This document shows, in pieces, positions 1 to 7,333 of a stretch of DNA of 64,000 bases. Made by a program: the position numbers and the translations under genes. Positions within the stretch are counted from its first letter, which is position 1. Each line of letters opens with the position of its first letter. The stretch is from assembly GCF_001449115.1 (NCBI RefSeq), contig NZ_LAIJ01000009.1, positions 1,308,114 through 1,372,113 of the forward strand, given 5' to 3'. Under the pieces are notes generated by a model that saw nothing but the letters and a program-made list of their open reading frames with translations, made no database searches and was not told the origin of the DNA. The stretch is from Occallatibacter gabretensis. GTDB taxonomy: Bacteria > Acidobacteriota > Terriglobia > Terriglobales > Acidobacteriaceae.

Positions 1-139
1 CAGGAAGAATATGGACGCCTCTTAAGTCCCAATCCGAATTGGGTGATGGAAATCCATAGAGATGCGCGCCACTCACGGTGGCAAAGAGCAGTGGATAGCG
101 ATGCTCACGAGCTGCGGCCTTTACTTGCTCAGGAACCAA
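1..139 (-). CDS. RlaP-like nucleotidyltransferase, second tandem copy (partial, cut by window edge)
   Basis: On the minus strand, a frame that begins inside the end of the preceding gene stays open to the window edge (about 46 codons). It contains GAHLYGF followed by SPNSDWDLRGV, the G-x-x-x-Y...S-D-x-D-x-R-G signature of RlaP-type minimal nucleotidyltransferases (COG3541), where the two Asp residues would bind metal-nucleotide. There is no ATG; the best start is a TTG at 139-137 preceded by AGAGGTG on the minus strand, giving an 11-base overlap with the upstream gene and suggesting translational coupling. It would be the third gene of the Hen1 operon. RlaP proteins are predicted, from gene context, to take part in RNA repair. 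Only the N-terminal fifth or so is visible. Confidence 0.72.
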   Translation of the reverse strand, partial: MVPEQVKAAAREHRYPLLFATVSGAHLYGFPSPNSDWDLRGVHILP

Positions 140-1121
140 GCTTCACCTCTACCATCTTTCTGCGAGCCCAGACCAAAAGCCGGTTCGCCTCTACGTAATC
201 GGGCGATTCCGGAAGGCGGGTCGATCGAAATGCCGATTCGAATTCCTTATGAAGTGACAAGCGCCATGCGTTCACTTCATCCCACCCTCGAACACCATCG
301 CGCACTGCGAGGAGCATTTCGCGGTGTTCTGACACGCGCACAGGAACATAGGCTTCCGTTAGAACGCTTATCCCTTGGAGGAGCAGCCGAATAAGGTGCA
401 TTGCGTGCTTCCATTTCACCTCTCCTGTCGCTCGGAGATCTTGCTCCAGCCTCTTGAACTGCGACATTACGTATCCGTTGTATGTCTGATAAACCAGCTT
501 CGAGAGGAAAATATGGCGTTTCGCCAGGATAGCGTCTGCGATCTCAGAACTTTGTTCGATCATGGGAGTGAACAAGCATTCGAGAATGTTCGGGTTCGCC
601 TTTAGGGCGAGCACGAGAAATTTCTTGAGTTCCCAATAGCACTCTTCTGATTCGTGGCTCTCTATTTGCTCAGGAACTCCGTAGATTGACCATTCAAGTT
701 CTGCTGGCGGAATGTAAATCCCCCGACGATCTACATCTGAACCTTCGCGGTTCAGTCCATAAGCTTGGGACCCAACGACGCAGCGATAAATCACGTACTG
801 GTCTAACTCGTGTTCTGCATGAGCTGCCTGCGAATCTACGAGCGGTCCAGTCTTGACCTGTTTGAGAATGGAAAAGTGGTGGCGGTGGAGGCTGATCTCT
901 GAGCCGTCAACCAAGCGGACCCGATATGCGTGCTGAGCGTCCGCTGGATAAGAGAGGATTTCTCCAACAGCACCTTGAGAATTCGCTTCAGTCAAGCCGA
1001 CGGTAATAGCTTTGCGCACCACCACTTGCGTTCCGATAGGAACGATCAAGCTGGCCGAAAGTTTGTTTTTCTCATGCAATTGAAAAGACCGCCATCTGCG
1101 TTGGTGCCCCTCGTTCTGCAT
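129..1121 (-). CDS. RlaP-like nucleotidyltransferase (DNA polymerase beta superfamily)
   Basis: Predicted nucleotidyltransferase of the COG3541/RlaP type. Residues about 30-95 look like a small beta-rich N-terminal domain; the catalytic signature follows: GSQAYGL (117-123), then EGSDVDRRG (126-134) with Asp129 and Asp131 as likely metal ligands. The C-terminal half is helical with many basic residues, consistent with nucleic-acid handling. It directly follows hen1 on the same strand and overlaps its end, so the two are almost certainly co-transcribed. In other bacteria RlaP proteins co-occur with Hen1, polynucleotide kinase-phosphatase and RNA ligases, which is the basis for an RNA-repair role; the exact reaction is unknown. 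The ATG at 1121 gives a 50-bp overlap with hen1; a TTG at 1079 is a possible alternative start. Confidence 0.85.
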   Translation of the reverse strand: MQNEGHQRRWRSFQLHEKNKLSASLIVPIGTQVVVRKAITVGLTEANSQGAVGEILSYPADAQHAYRVRLVDGSEISLHRHHFSILKQVKTGPLVDSQAAHAEHELDQYVIYRCVVGSQAYGLNREGSDVDRRGIYIPPAELEWSIYGVPEQIESHESEECYWELKKFLVLALKANPNILECLFTPMIEQSSEIADAILAKRHIFLSKLVYQTYNGYVMSQFKRLEQDLRATGEVKWKHAMHLIRLLLQGISVLTEAYVPVRVSEHREMLLAVRDGVRGWDEVNAWRLSLHKEFESAFRSTRLPESPDYVEANRLLVWARRKMVEVKLGS

Positions 1122-2469
1122 CGACTGGGCCTACTGGTTCGAATCGGACTGCGTATCCAAACCGCTCTGCAACTCCAGTTGCCCAGCCCTCAAACTCAGG
1201 ACGCTTCCACTCGAAGCGATGGTCGCCATGCCGAAACTCGCCCGCTGGAAGAGTCTCAAAGACGGTGTTGTACTCCGCATTTGGAGTGGTCAGGACAACA
1301 TGCGTCGGTCGGGCAAACTCAAAGACGATGCGTTCAAAGGTGGCGAGACGGGACACATCCAGATGTTCGATTACCTCCACGATGGCGGCTGCTTCAAATC
1401 CATTCAGCCGCTCGTCACGGTAGGTCAGCGATCCTTGGATTAACTCGACGCGACTGCGCTGCCGATCTGGAAGCTCATCCAATCGCAGGCGCTCCTTCGC
1501 CGTCTCCAGAGAACGCCAGGACACATCCATGCCAAGGATGGTTTCGAACTGTTTCTCCGACAGAAGCAGTTTCAGCAACTTGCCTTCACCGCATCCGAGA
1601 TCAACAACGCGCTTCGCACCTGTCTCCCGTATGACCGACAGAACCGTCTGCAACCGCTGGTCGTGCAGGGAAGGTGCGCGTTCCCACGCAGGCGATTCAA
1701 GCGAAGGCAACTCGCCCGCTTCATCGGTCGGCATATCCTCTGCTAACAATCGGCTCAGTGCTTCTCGTGTGAGGCTCCGTTGGCGTTTTAGGTAGCGCGA
1801 GACGATGAGGTCTTTTTCGGGATGGCTGCCGAGCCATCCTTCACCACGCTTCAGCAGCTTCTCGATCTCGTCGCTGGCCACCCAGTAGTGCTTCTCATTG
1901 TCGAGGACAGGAATCAGGACATAGAGGTGTGTCAGCAAATCCTGCAGCCGAACAGTACCTGCGATGGTCAATGCGACATAGGGGGCCGCACCCCATTCAG
2001 GGAACTTGTCGTCAAGCTGTGAGCCCTGCATTTCTACGGAGTAGCCCAGCGGCTCGAACAGACGCTTGACCAAATCTTCACCGCCACGGGCAGCGATGAC
2101 CGGTAGATGGGCAGTCAACGGAATTGCCGTCTCCGCCAGTTCGGGTCGATCTTTGCTCCGCCCGCTCATTGCTGTGCTGAATATCCGGCCCATCGCGACG
2201 CTGAGAAAAGAATTCGCAGCATACGGACGGTCATTCACGTACTGCTCTAATTGTCCGCCTTCACCGGCTGGCCCTCGACCGCGTACCAACGCCACCGGGT
2301 CAATCTCGACCAGCAGAGCTGCCGTGCAGAGATTAACGGAAGCATCGGGATAGAACAAATAGGCCTTTCCAAACGAAAGCTCTTCCGTCTGGAGACGCGC
2401 CGGGTTCTTGTGGAGCAGATAGCCGAGATCGGTTGCCGGCTGATGCGTGGTGGAGACTGTTAGGAGCAT
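1072..2469 (-). CDS. hen1: Hen1, 3'-terminal RNA ribose 2'-O-methyltransferase
   Basis: Bacterial Hen1 methylates the 2'-OH at the 3' end of cleaved RNA (typically ribotoxin-cut tRNA) before ligation, so that the repaired RNA resists a second cut. The protein has the bacterial two-part form: an N-terminal domain (about 1-245) and a C-terminal SAM methyltransferase domain. The SAM loop DLGCGEGK is at 290-297. The metal-binding residues are visible as E365-V-I-E368-H369 and, later, His417 in RHGDHRFEW; they match the Glu/Glu/His/His Mn-binding set known from the Clostridium thermocellum enzyme. Length (465 aa) is normal. The usual partner kinase-phosphatase/ligase Pnkp is not within the window; it may lie further left, beyond the two RlaP genes. 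No promoter was identified in the 258 bp before the divergent HTH gene. Confidence 0.93.
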   Translation of the reverse strand: MLLTVSTTHQPATDLGYLLHKNPARLQTEELSFGKAYLFYPDASVNLCTAALLVEIDPVALVRGRGPAGEGGQLEQYVNDRPYAANSFLSVAMGRIFSTAMSGRSKDRPELAETAIPLTAHLPVIAARGGEDLVKRLFEPLGYSVEMQGSQLDDKFPEWGAAPYVALTIAGTVRLQDLLTHLYVLIPVLDNEKHYWVASDEIEKLLKRGEGWLGSHPEKDLIVSRYLKRQRSLTREALSRLLAEDMPTDEAGELPSLESPAWERAPSLHDQRLQTVLSVIRETGAKRVVDLGCGEGKLLKLLLSEKQFETILGMDVSWRSLETAKERLRLDELPDRQRSRVELIQGSLTYRDERLNGFEAAAIVEVIEHLDVSRLATFERIVFEFARPTHVVLTTPNAEYNTVFETLPAGEFRHGDHRFEWKRPEFEGWATGVAERFGYAVRFEPVGPVDAERGAPTQMAVFSIA

Positions 2470-2727
2470 TGAGAACTAAGTTTACGTGACAAGGCTAACC
2501 ACGCTAAGATCCCGGCTCTCGACCATCATGCAAGACTCGTCACCAACTATTTTTTGCTGGTTTTCCACAGGCGAATCGTGTCCGTAGAGTTCCTATGAAT
2601 TCCTTAGAAGACACTGTAGCGACTGTAACGACTCCAGAGCGCCAAAGACCTCTGCCCTCGCCGCCTTGCCAGCCCATAGACAAATCCAAACGCACGTTCC
2701 ATTGTGTGTTCAGGAGGCGTACGAGCA

Positions 2728-2973
2728 ATGTCCGAATTCAAGCTTGTTTCTGAACCGTTCCTGGATAGCAATCAAGCCGCCGCTATCCTTCGCATTCATC
2801 CCAAGACCCTTCAACGCCTCGCGCGGTGCGGTCGTGTCACCGGCTACCGCGTCGGGAAGCTGTGGCGTTTTCACGCCTCCGACCTCGAAGGTCGCCACGA
2901 TAGCTTCTCTTCCACACTCGACTCCGACACTGCCGAGCGGTACGCTTTAAGTACCACTTGTGTCCGCAACTAA
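2728..2973 (+). CDS. Small helix-turn-helix (excisionase-like) DNA-binding protein
   Basis: An 81-residue protein starting at the ATG preceded by AGGAGG (2712-2717); an in-frame GTG at 2704 lies before that site and is therefore unlikely. Residues 8-50 form a MerR/excisionase-type winged helix-turn-helix: LDSNQAAAILRIHPKTLQRL followed by GYRVGKLWRFHASDL, the pattern in which the wing holds G-R-K-x-W/R-F. Such proteins act as recombination directionality factors or small transcription regulators. It ends 15 bp before the integrase on the same strand, so the two form an operon, which favours a role in excision or control of the integrase. Confidence in the fold is good; the precise role is inferred from position. 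Confidence 0.8.
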   Translation: MSEFKLVSEPFLDSNQAAAILRIHPKTLQRLARCGRVTGYRVGKLWRFHASDLEGRHDSFSSTLDSDTAERYALSTTCVRN

Positions 2974-2988
2974 ACAGGAGGAATATCC

Positions 2989-4170
2989 ATGTTTGTTCGG
3001 ACACGATTTCAATATGGCAGTCTGCGGCTACGGAAGCGCGAGCGGAGCACCGACGTGTGGGAGTTTCGTTATTACGAGACCAGCCCGGTTGGCAAACGGA
3101 TCAGGCAGAGCGTCATCCTTGGGGATCAAGCTCTCTACCGGACCGAGGCCGACGCACGGAAGGCAACGCAAGCTCTTCTCATGCGGCTCAACGACGAAGC
3201 TCCACGCGCTGAGATGGAAGCTCCGACGTTCGGGGCTCTGCTCGATAGGTATATCGAGCATGAGTTGCCAGAGCGACACTCTACACAGAGGTCGCATCTC
3301 TCGAACATTCGGAAACACATCGGGCCGCGTTGGAGCGATCAACCGATAAACAGGATGAAACCGATGGCGATGGAGCAGTGGCTGCGCGATCTGCCGCTGG
3401 CACCCAAGTCGAAGGTCCACATCCGAAGCTTGATGCACCTGGTTATGAAATGCGCTGAACGATGGGGAGTAATCGAGATCGGCAAAAACCCCGTCGCTTT
3501 GGTGCGCGTCAAGAATGCAAGCAAGCGGCTGAAGCGGCCTCAGATCCTCGAAGTGGCTCAGTTCTTCGAGATGCTCAAGCATCTCGCGGAGCCGTACCGA
3601 ACGATGGTCATGGTGGCGCAGTGTACGGGGCTTCGCATCAGCGAAATCCTTGGCCTGCAGTGGGGCGACTTCGATTTTGAAGCGCACACCTTCATGGTTC
3701 AGCGCAGCGTTGTCAGCGGAAGGGTAGATGCGGTGAAGACGGAATATTCAAAGGACTACGTTCCGCTCGATCCGCGTCTTGAAGGACTGCTGTTGGAGTG
3801 GCGGACCTTCAGCGCATATTCCAGCGATGCAGATTGGGTTTTCGCCAATCCGCAGACCGGAAAGCCCTTCCACCAGGAAAGCCTCAAGAAGCATCAACTC
3901 CACCGGGTTGCCGAACTCATCGGCCTGCCGGACGGCATCGGGTGGCATACGTTCCGCCACACTTACCGTTCTTGGCTGGACGAGACAGGCGCTCCCATGA
4001 AGGTGCAGCAGGAGCTGATGCGACACGCCTCCATCCAGACGACGATGAACATCTATGGACGAGCGATGAACGACTCCAAACGCAAAGCCAACAGCCAGGT
4101 CGTTGGGCTGGCATTCGGCGAAACGATGGAATCGAGAAGGGAGGCATTAAGCACAACAGCCCTTCCGTAG
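2989..4170 (+). CDS. Tyrosine recombinase / phage-type integrase
   Basis: Site-specific recombinase of the tyrosine (phage integrase, XerC/D-like) family. The ATG follows AGGAGG (2976-2981). The N-terminal region (about 5-65) resembles an arm-binding domain, residues 78-170 the core-binding SAM-like domain, and 185-370 the catalytic domain. The catalytic set is complete: Arg216 in TGLRISE, a Lys in the beta-hairpin (K250 or K255), His320-T-F-Arg323-H in WHTFRH, His346 in MRHAS, and the nucleophile Tyr356 in NIYGRAM. It lies about 90 bp from a tRNA-Met 3' fragment, so it is probably the enzyme that inserted the island at that tRNA. An intact tRNA copy should lie at the other end of the element, outside the window. 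Confidence 0.95.
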   Translation: MFVRTRFQYGSLRLRKRERSTDVWEFRYYETSPVGKRIRQSVILGDQALYRTEADARKATQALLMRLNDEAPRAEMEAPTFGALLDRYIEHELPERHSTQRSHLSNIRKHIGPRWSDQPINRMKPMAMEQWLRDLPLAPKSKVHIRSLMHLVMKCAERWGVIEIGKNPVALVRVKNASKRLKRPQILEVAQFFEMLKHLAEPYRTMVMVAQCTGLRISEILGLQWGDFDFEAHTFMVQRSVVSGRVDAVKTEYSKDYVPLDPRLEGLLLEWRTFSAYSSDADWVFANPQTGKPFHQESLKKHQLHRVAELIGLPDGIGWHTFRHTYRSWLDETGAPMKVQQELMRHASIQTTMNIYGRAMNDSKRKANSQVVGLAFGETMESRREALSTTALP

Positions 4171-4177
4171 AAGGGCT
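4158..4177 (+). terminator. Hairpin at the end of the integrase gene
   Basis: AGCCCTTC - CGTA - GAAGGGCT is a perfect 8-bp stem with a 4-base loop that includes the integrase stop codon. No T-run follows directly, so it is a weak candidate for an intrinsic terminator or an mRNA 3'-end stabilising hairpin. Confidence 0.35.
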
Positions 4178-4255
4178 GAATCAGTGGCCATTTCCGATTA
4201 GGGGATAATGGGGACTTAATTGGGTTTTTCGTTTCTCGTAACTTATTGATTTGAT

Positions 4256-4305
4256 TGGTTGCGGGGGTAGGATTTGAACCTACGACCTTTGGGTTATGAG
4301 CCCAA
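4256..4305 (-). other. 3' fragment of a tRNA-Met(CAT) gene, likely integration attachment site
   Basis: On the minus strand this stretch reads as the 3' part of a tRNA: an anticodon stem-loop with TTGGG/CCCAA around CTCATAA (anticodon CAT at 4298-4296), the variable loop, a GTAGG-TTCAAAT-CCTAC T arm, the 3' acceptor strand and an encoded CCA (4258-4256). The sequence on the 5' side (above 4306) has no D arm and no matching 5' acceptor strand, so this is a truncated copy rather than a functional tRNA. Such 3' fragments are left where an integrase recombines within a tRNA gene; the adjacent integrase fits this. The exact outer limits of the crossover core cannot be fixed from one copy. Confidence 0.8.
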
Positions 4306-4499
4306 AGACCTTTGAATCTCCCGTGAGGCAGCGGTTGATCTGACGTTTCAGCCGAAGCTGGGCTGATCTACTCCGCATAAGATGCCGGGGCTGCCGCTTT
4401 TGTGGAGTATTTGGACGGATCTCCTGCTGTCGTCCGCAGAGCTTGTATCGTTTTCCAATGTGCCGCCCCAATGTGGAAGCCTAAATGTCGACGCAGTCT

Positions 4500-6095
4500 T
4501 TAGTTGATCTGGAGGTTCTCCATCGGAATCGGTATTGCATTCCAGGCGGCAAAGCACTCTCCGGGCGATTCATATTGAAAATCGAATACGACATTCTTGT
4601 TCGCGTCCAAACCAATCAATCGCGCGGTCAGGAAGTCGTCTGCGGTCGCGAAATCGGCCAGGTATGAATTTCCCGATTCGTAGCTGCTTCCACAAATTGG
4701 CGAGTAGATGCTCTGACCATCATTGAAGTTCCATACGTTCTGGGCCGTCATTGCAGCGGCATTTACCGAGTAGGCGGAGACTTCGCTGAAAGTCCGGGTA
4801 AGACCAGATGGCTCTCCGGAGGGCTGATTGAGACTTCCATATCCATCGTTCATCACCATGATGTAGCCGTCTGCTGTAATGGAAACCCCGTGCTGGCCGA
4901 TCGGATAGTCACCGCCTGCGTTTAACGTGAGTGCTTTGGCCCTCAGGGATGGGAACGTATACCAGTACTTGGTGGGGTCGCCCAGAATCCAGATAATGGC
5001 ATGCGTTGAGTAATTTACTTTGATCAGGAAGTTTTCGCGGCTGGAAATGATCACAGTATTATCACTCGGGTCATAGGTACTGGCATTGAGATGGAACCAG
5101 TCGGCGCCAGGCCGCACAAACGCGCTCGGGTCATCGCCATTCGCCTGCATGTAAGACGACAATATTTCCGCCATATCGAAGGTTTGAACCGGCGGCTGAG
5201 TGGAGGAAGGCACAAATTCAGCAACGATATCGTCAATACCGTCGCCGAGATAGTCGGTCCCGTTAAAGTCCGCCAAATAGCCGCTTGGACCAGGATCGAT
5301 GTTATGGGTAAACGAGGAAAGAAGCGGTTGCGGAAGATTGGTTGGCGCTATTGACTGCGTGCCGTCGAATTGAATCAAGTTCACGACTGGATCGGTTTCG
5401 CTGCCAATGACAAATTGACCATTATCGTAGATGGCGCTTTCGCTGTTGCTGCCGGGAACGACCCAGCGGACCTGCGCATCGGTATCGACAATGACAGGGG
5501 AAGTGACCAAGGATTTCAACATGAAGAAATTGAATCCGAGGGTACTTCCTGGCGCGCGCGCCTTGTAGATGGTCGGATTTAGATAAATCCCGGTTGGGTC
5601 AGTATAGGGCTCGGTCGCAATCTGGTATTGCAACTGCTGGACTGAGCCGTCACCGAAAGTGAGCGAAAAACTGACTTGATTTTGATATCCGGCGTATAGG
5701 CCAAAAACCGGAAGATTGATGGTAAAAGGCTGCAGGTAGCCACGGGTAGACAGAGCCGCCGCGCTCCAGGTTACATTCACCGGTTGAGACGCTGAATTCG
5801 GCATAGGAGAGATGGCGAATGTCACGGAGGTCACTTCGGAGACACTTTGTCCAGAAAAGTGAACCGAGGAAATGAAAGGAGTGACGCCCGGTTGACTGTT
5901 GGTGATGGCGATGTCACTCTGTTGCGCCTCAGGCTCGTCTGAGGGTTGAGAAGTACTTAATTTTTGGGATCCTGCCCCGCATCCATAAACAATCAGACTC
6001 AGGCTTGCGGCCAATGCTCCCCTCAGAATGTTCTGCATCGCTATTGTGGCCAATGCTGGTACGCCCCCTTTGAAGTAACTGCTCAATATCCCCAT
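4500..6095 (-). CDS. Aryl-sulfate sulfotransferase-like lipoprotein (ASST family)
   Basis: Resembles arylsulfate sulfotransferases (PF05935), periplasmic enzymes with a six-bladed propeller that move sulfate between phenolic compounds through a sulfohistidine. Residues matching the known active site are visible: His264 in FTHNID, His335 in DWFHLNAS, Arg353 in SSREN and His402 in GQHGVS, the last being the expected covalent His. The N-terminus has a hydrophobic stretch ending in LIVYGC, a lipobox (Cys39), so the protein is probably lipid-anchored. ATG at 6038 (MQNILRG) would give a more normal signal peptide than the one at 6095; neither has a strong ribosome site. An Ala/Ser/Pro-rich region of about 100 residues precedes the propeller. 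It stands alone next to the tRNA attachment site, so it could be the first host gene. Confidence 0.78.
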   Translation of the reverse strand: MGILSSYFKGGVPALATIAMQNILRGALAASLSLIVYGCGAGSQKLSTSQPSDEPEAQQSDIAITNSQPGVTPFISSVHFSGQSVSEVTSVTFAISPMPNSASQPVNVTWSAAALSTRGYLQPFTINLPVFGLYAGYQNQVSFSLTFGDGSVQQLQYQIATEPYTDPTGIYLNPTIYKARAPGSTLGFNFFMLKSLVTSPVIVDTDAQVRWVVPGSNSESAIYDNGQFVIGSETDPVVNLIQFDGTQSIAPTNLPQPLLSSFTHNIDPGPSGYLADFNGTDYLGDGIDDIVAEFVPSSTQPPVQTFDMAEILSSYMQANGDDPSAFVRPGADWFHLNASTYDPSDNTVIISSRENFLIKVNYSTHAIIWILGDPTKYWYTFPSLRAKALTLNAGGDYPIGQHGVSITADGYIMVMNDGYGSLNQPSGEPSGLTRTFSEVSAYSVNAAAMTAQNVWNFNDGQSIYSPICGSSYESGNSYLADFATADDFLTARLIGLDANKNVVFDFQYESPGECFAAWNAIPIPMENLQIN

Positions 6096-6530
6096 GGATC
6101 AGCACAGGGGTCGAAAGAAAAAATGCTAGAGATGAAGAGAGATCACCTCGAAATTGAAGTGCATACGTTGCGTATGCAGAATTTGTACACTGCATCCATA
6201 AGAGTGCCGTGTCCTGGTCAAGCATCGACAAGAAACGAGAGCGGAAGATCTCAATTGGGCTGAACGCAGACTTTGCTAGGGCATTCGGATGTAATCCTGT
6301 TTTAGGAAAAGACGTACCCACGATTCGGAAGAGTACATCAAGAAAAGATTTTCTAGTGGGGTGCATCTGTAGACAAGATCTGGGACAAAGAAATGTCCGG
6401 GATGATGAATTGAGGCAGTATTTAGCCTGACGAAATCAACAGAGTTTTCCGCGCTCTCCGGATTAAAGGCGATGAAGCGCCAAGAAGAATTACGCCTGAG
6501 GTGCGGTCAGCCGAACAAGGAGTGCCTGCT
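6096..6530. other. Intergenic region between divergent genes, with one palindrome
   Basis: No convincing gene. The only clear structure is TGCATACG-TTG-CGTATGCA at 6160-6178, a perfect 8-bp inverted repeat about 65 bp before the sulfotransferase start, which could be an operator. A 73-codon open frame on the plus strand (6209-6430) has no ribosome site and no recognisable motif. Confidence 0.5.
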
Positions 6531-7154
6531 ATGCTGAAAATGAAAACCGTGGCGCCCTCCAATAAAGCTATGTTTCTTGTCTCCGCCGGGCTGATATTCA
6601 GCCTTACTTTCTCCGCCTGCCGCAAGCAGGAGCAGGAAGTGGCCGGTGCTGCCGCCAATGCGGCACACTCTGCGCAGCAGGCTGCGGCTCATGCCGCCCA
6701 GAGCGCCGAAACCCGGGCCCAGCTTGCCCGCACCTCCGCCACGGAGAGTGCCACCGAGCGAACGGCGCTGGAGCACATTCCGCTGCCCACCAAGAGCCTC
6801 TATGTCAACGTGCATGAGCCTGGGGAGTGGAAGAATCCCTTTCTGACCGTCGCTGCAGACCAGGTTGACGTGCGCGTAATCATGACGGACGCCAATCCCA
6901 GCCAGGCCGGCGCCGGCACAATGCTGCGTCCCGAGGCCGCCCGGCGGCAGGAATTGCAGATTCACCCAGCGGACCTGGCGAAGGCGCTAATTGCTCTGCC
7001 GGATGGCGCGTGGCGCTATGGCCGGGTGGTGGCCATTGCCGAGGCTCCCGATGCTGCGCGCAAGGAAAGACCGGCGATTCGCCGCAACATGGAAGCCGCT
7101 ATCCAGAAGCTGAACGACATGGGTGTCGTGGTCGAGGAGTGGCCGGGGCGGTAA
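6531..7154 (+). CDS. Putative lipoprotein of unknown function
   Basis: The ATG at 6531 is preceded by AAGGAG (6517-6522). The first 30 residues include a hydrophobic segment ending in LTFSAC, a lipobox, so the protein is predicted to be a lipoprotein of about 208 residues before processing. An Ala/Gln-rich region (about 35-70) looks helical, possibly a coiled coil; the rest is a compact globular region with WKNPFLTV and GAWRYGRVV. I recognise no family. Codon use matches neighbouring genes. It is followed by a 179-bp gap before the PHP gene on the same strand, with no obvious terminator, so co-transcription is possible but not shown. Confidence 0.7.
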   Translation: MLKMKTVAPSNKAMFLVSAGLIFSLTFSACRKQEQEVAGAAANAAHSAQQAAAHAAQSAETRAQLARTSATESATERTALEHIPLPTKSLYVNVHEPGEWKNPFLTVAADQVDVRVIMTDANPSQAGAGTMLRPEAARRQELQIHPADLAKALIALPDGAWRYGRVVAIAEAPDAARKERPAIRRNMEAAIQKLNDMGVVVEEWPGR

Positions 7155-7333
7155 GAACACGCTGCCCTGGACCTCCGGCTTCTGTGCTCCTTGTCTCCAC
7201 CCCCTCCCGGTACCTATACTGGTTCCTCGCCGATATTGAACGCCTGTTTTTCCACCGTTCACCGCGCTTTCACGTCGATTCTTGAAACTGAATAAGGATT
7301 AAGCGCTAGCAAATACTGGTTTAAGGAGAAGAA

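Noticed and set aside
930..2463. Several plus-strand open frames opposite hen1 and the first nucleotidyltransferase gene.
   Set aside because: They are antisense to genes with clear catalytic motifs.
4256..4310. A functional tRNA-Met gene.
   Set aside because: Only the 3' half is present; no D arm or 5' acceptor strand can be found upstream on the minus strand.
6209..6430. Small basic 73-codon frame between the sulfotransferase-like gene and the lipoprotein gene.
   Set aside because: No ribosome site, no motif, codon use unlike neighbours.
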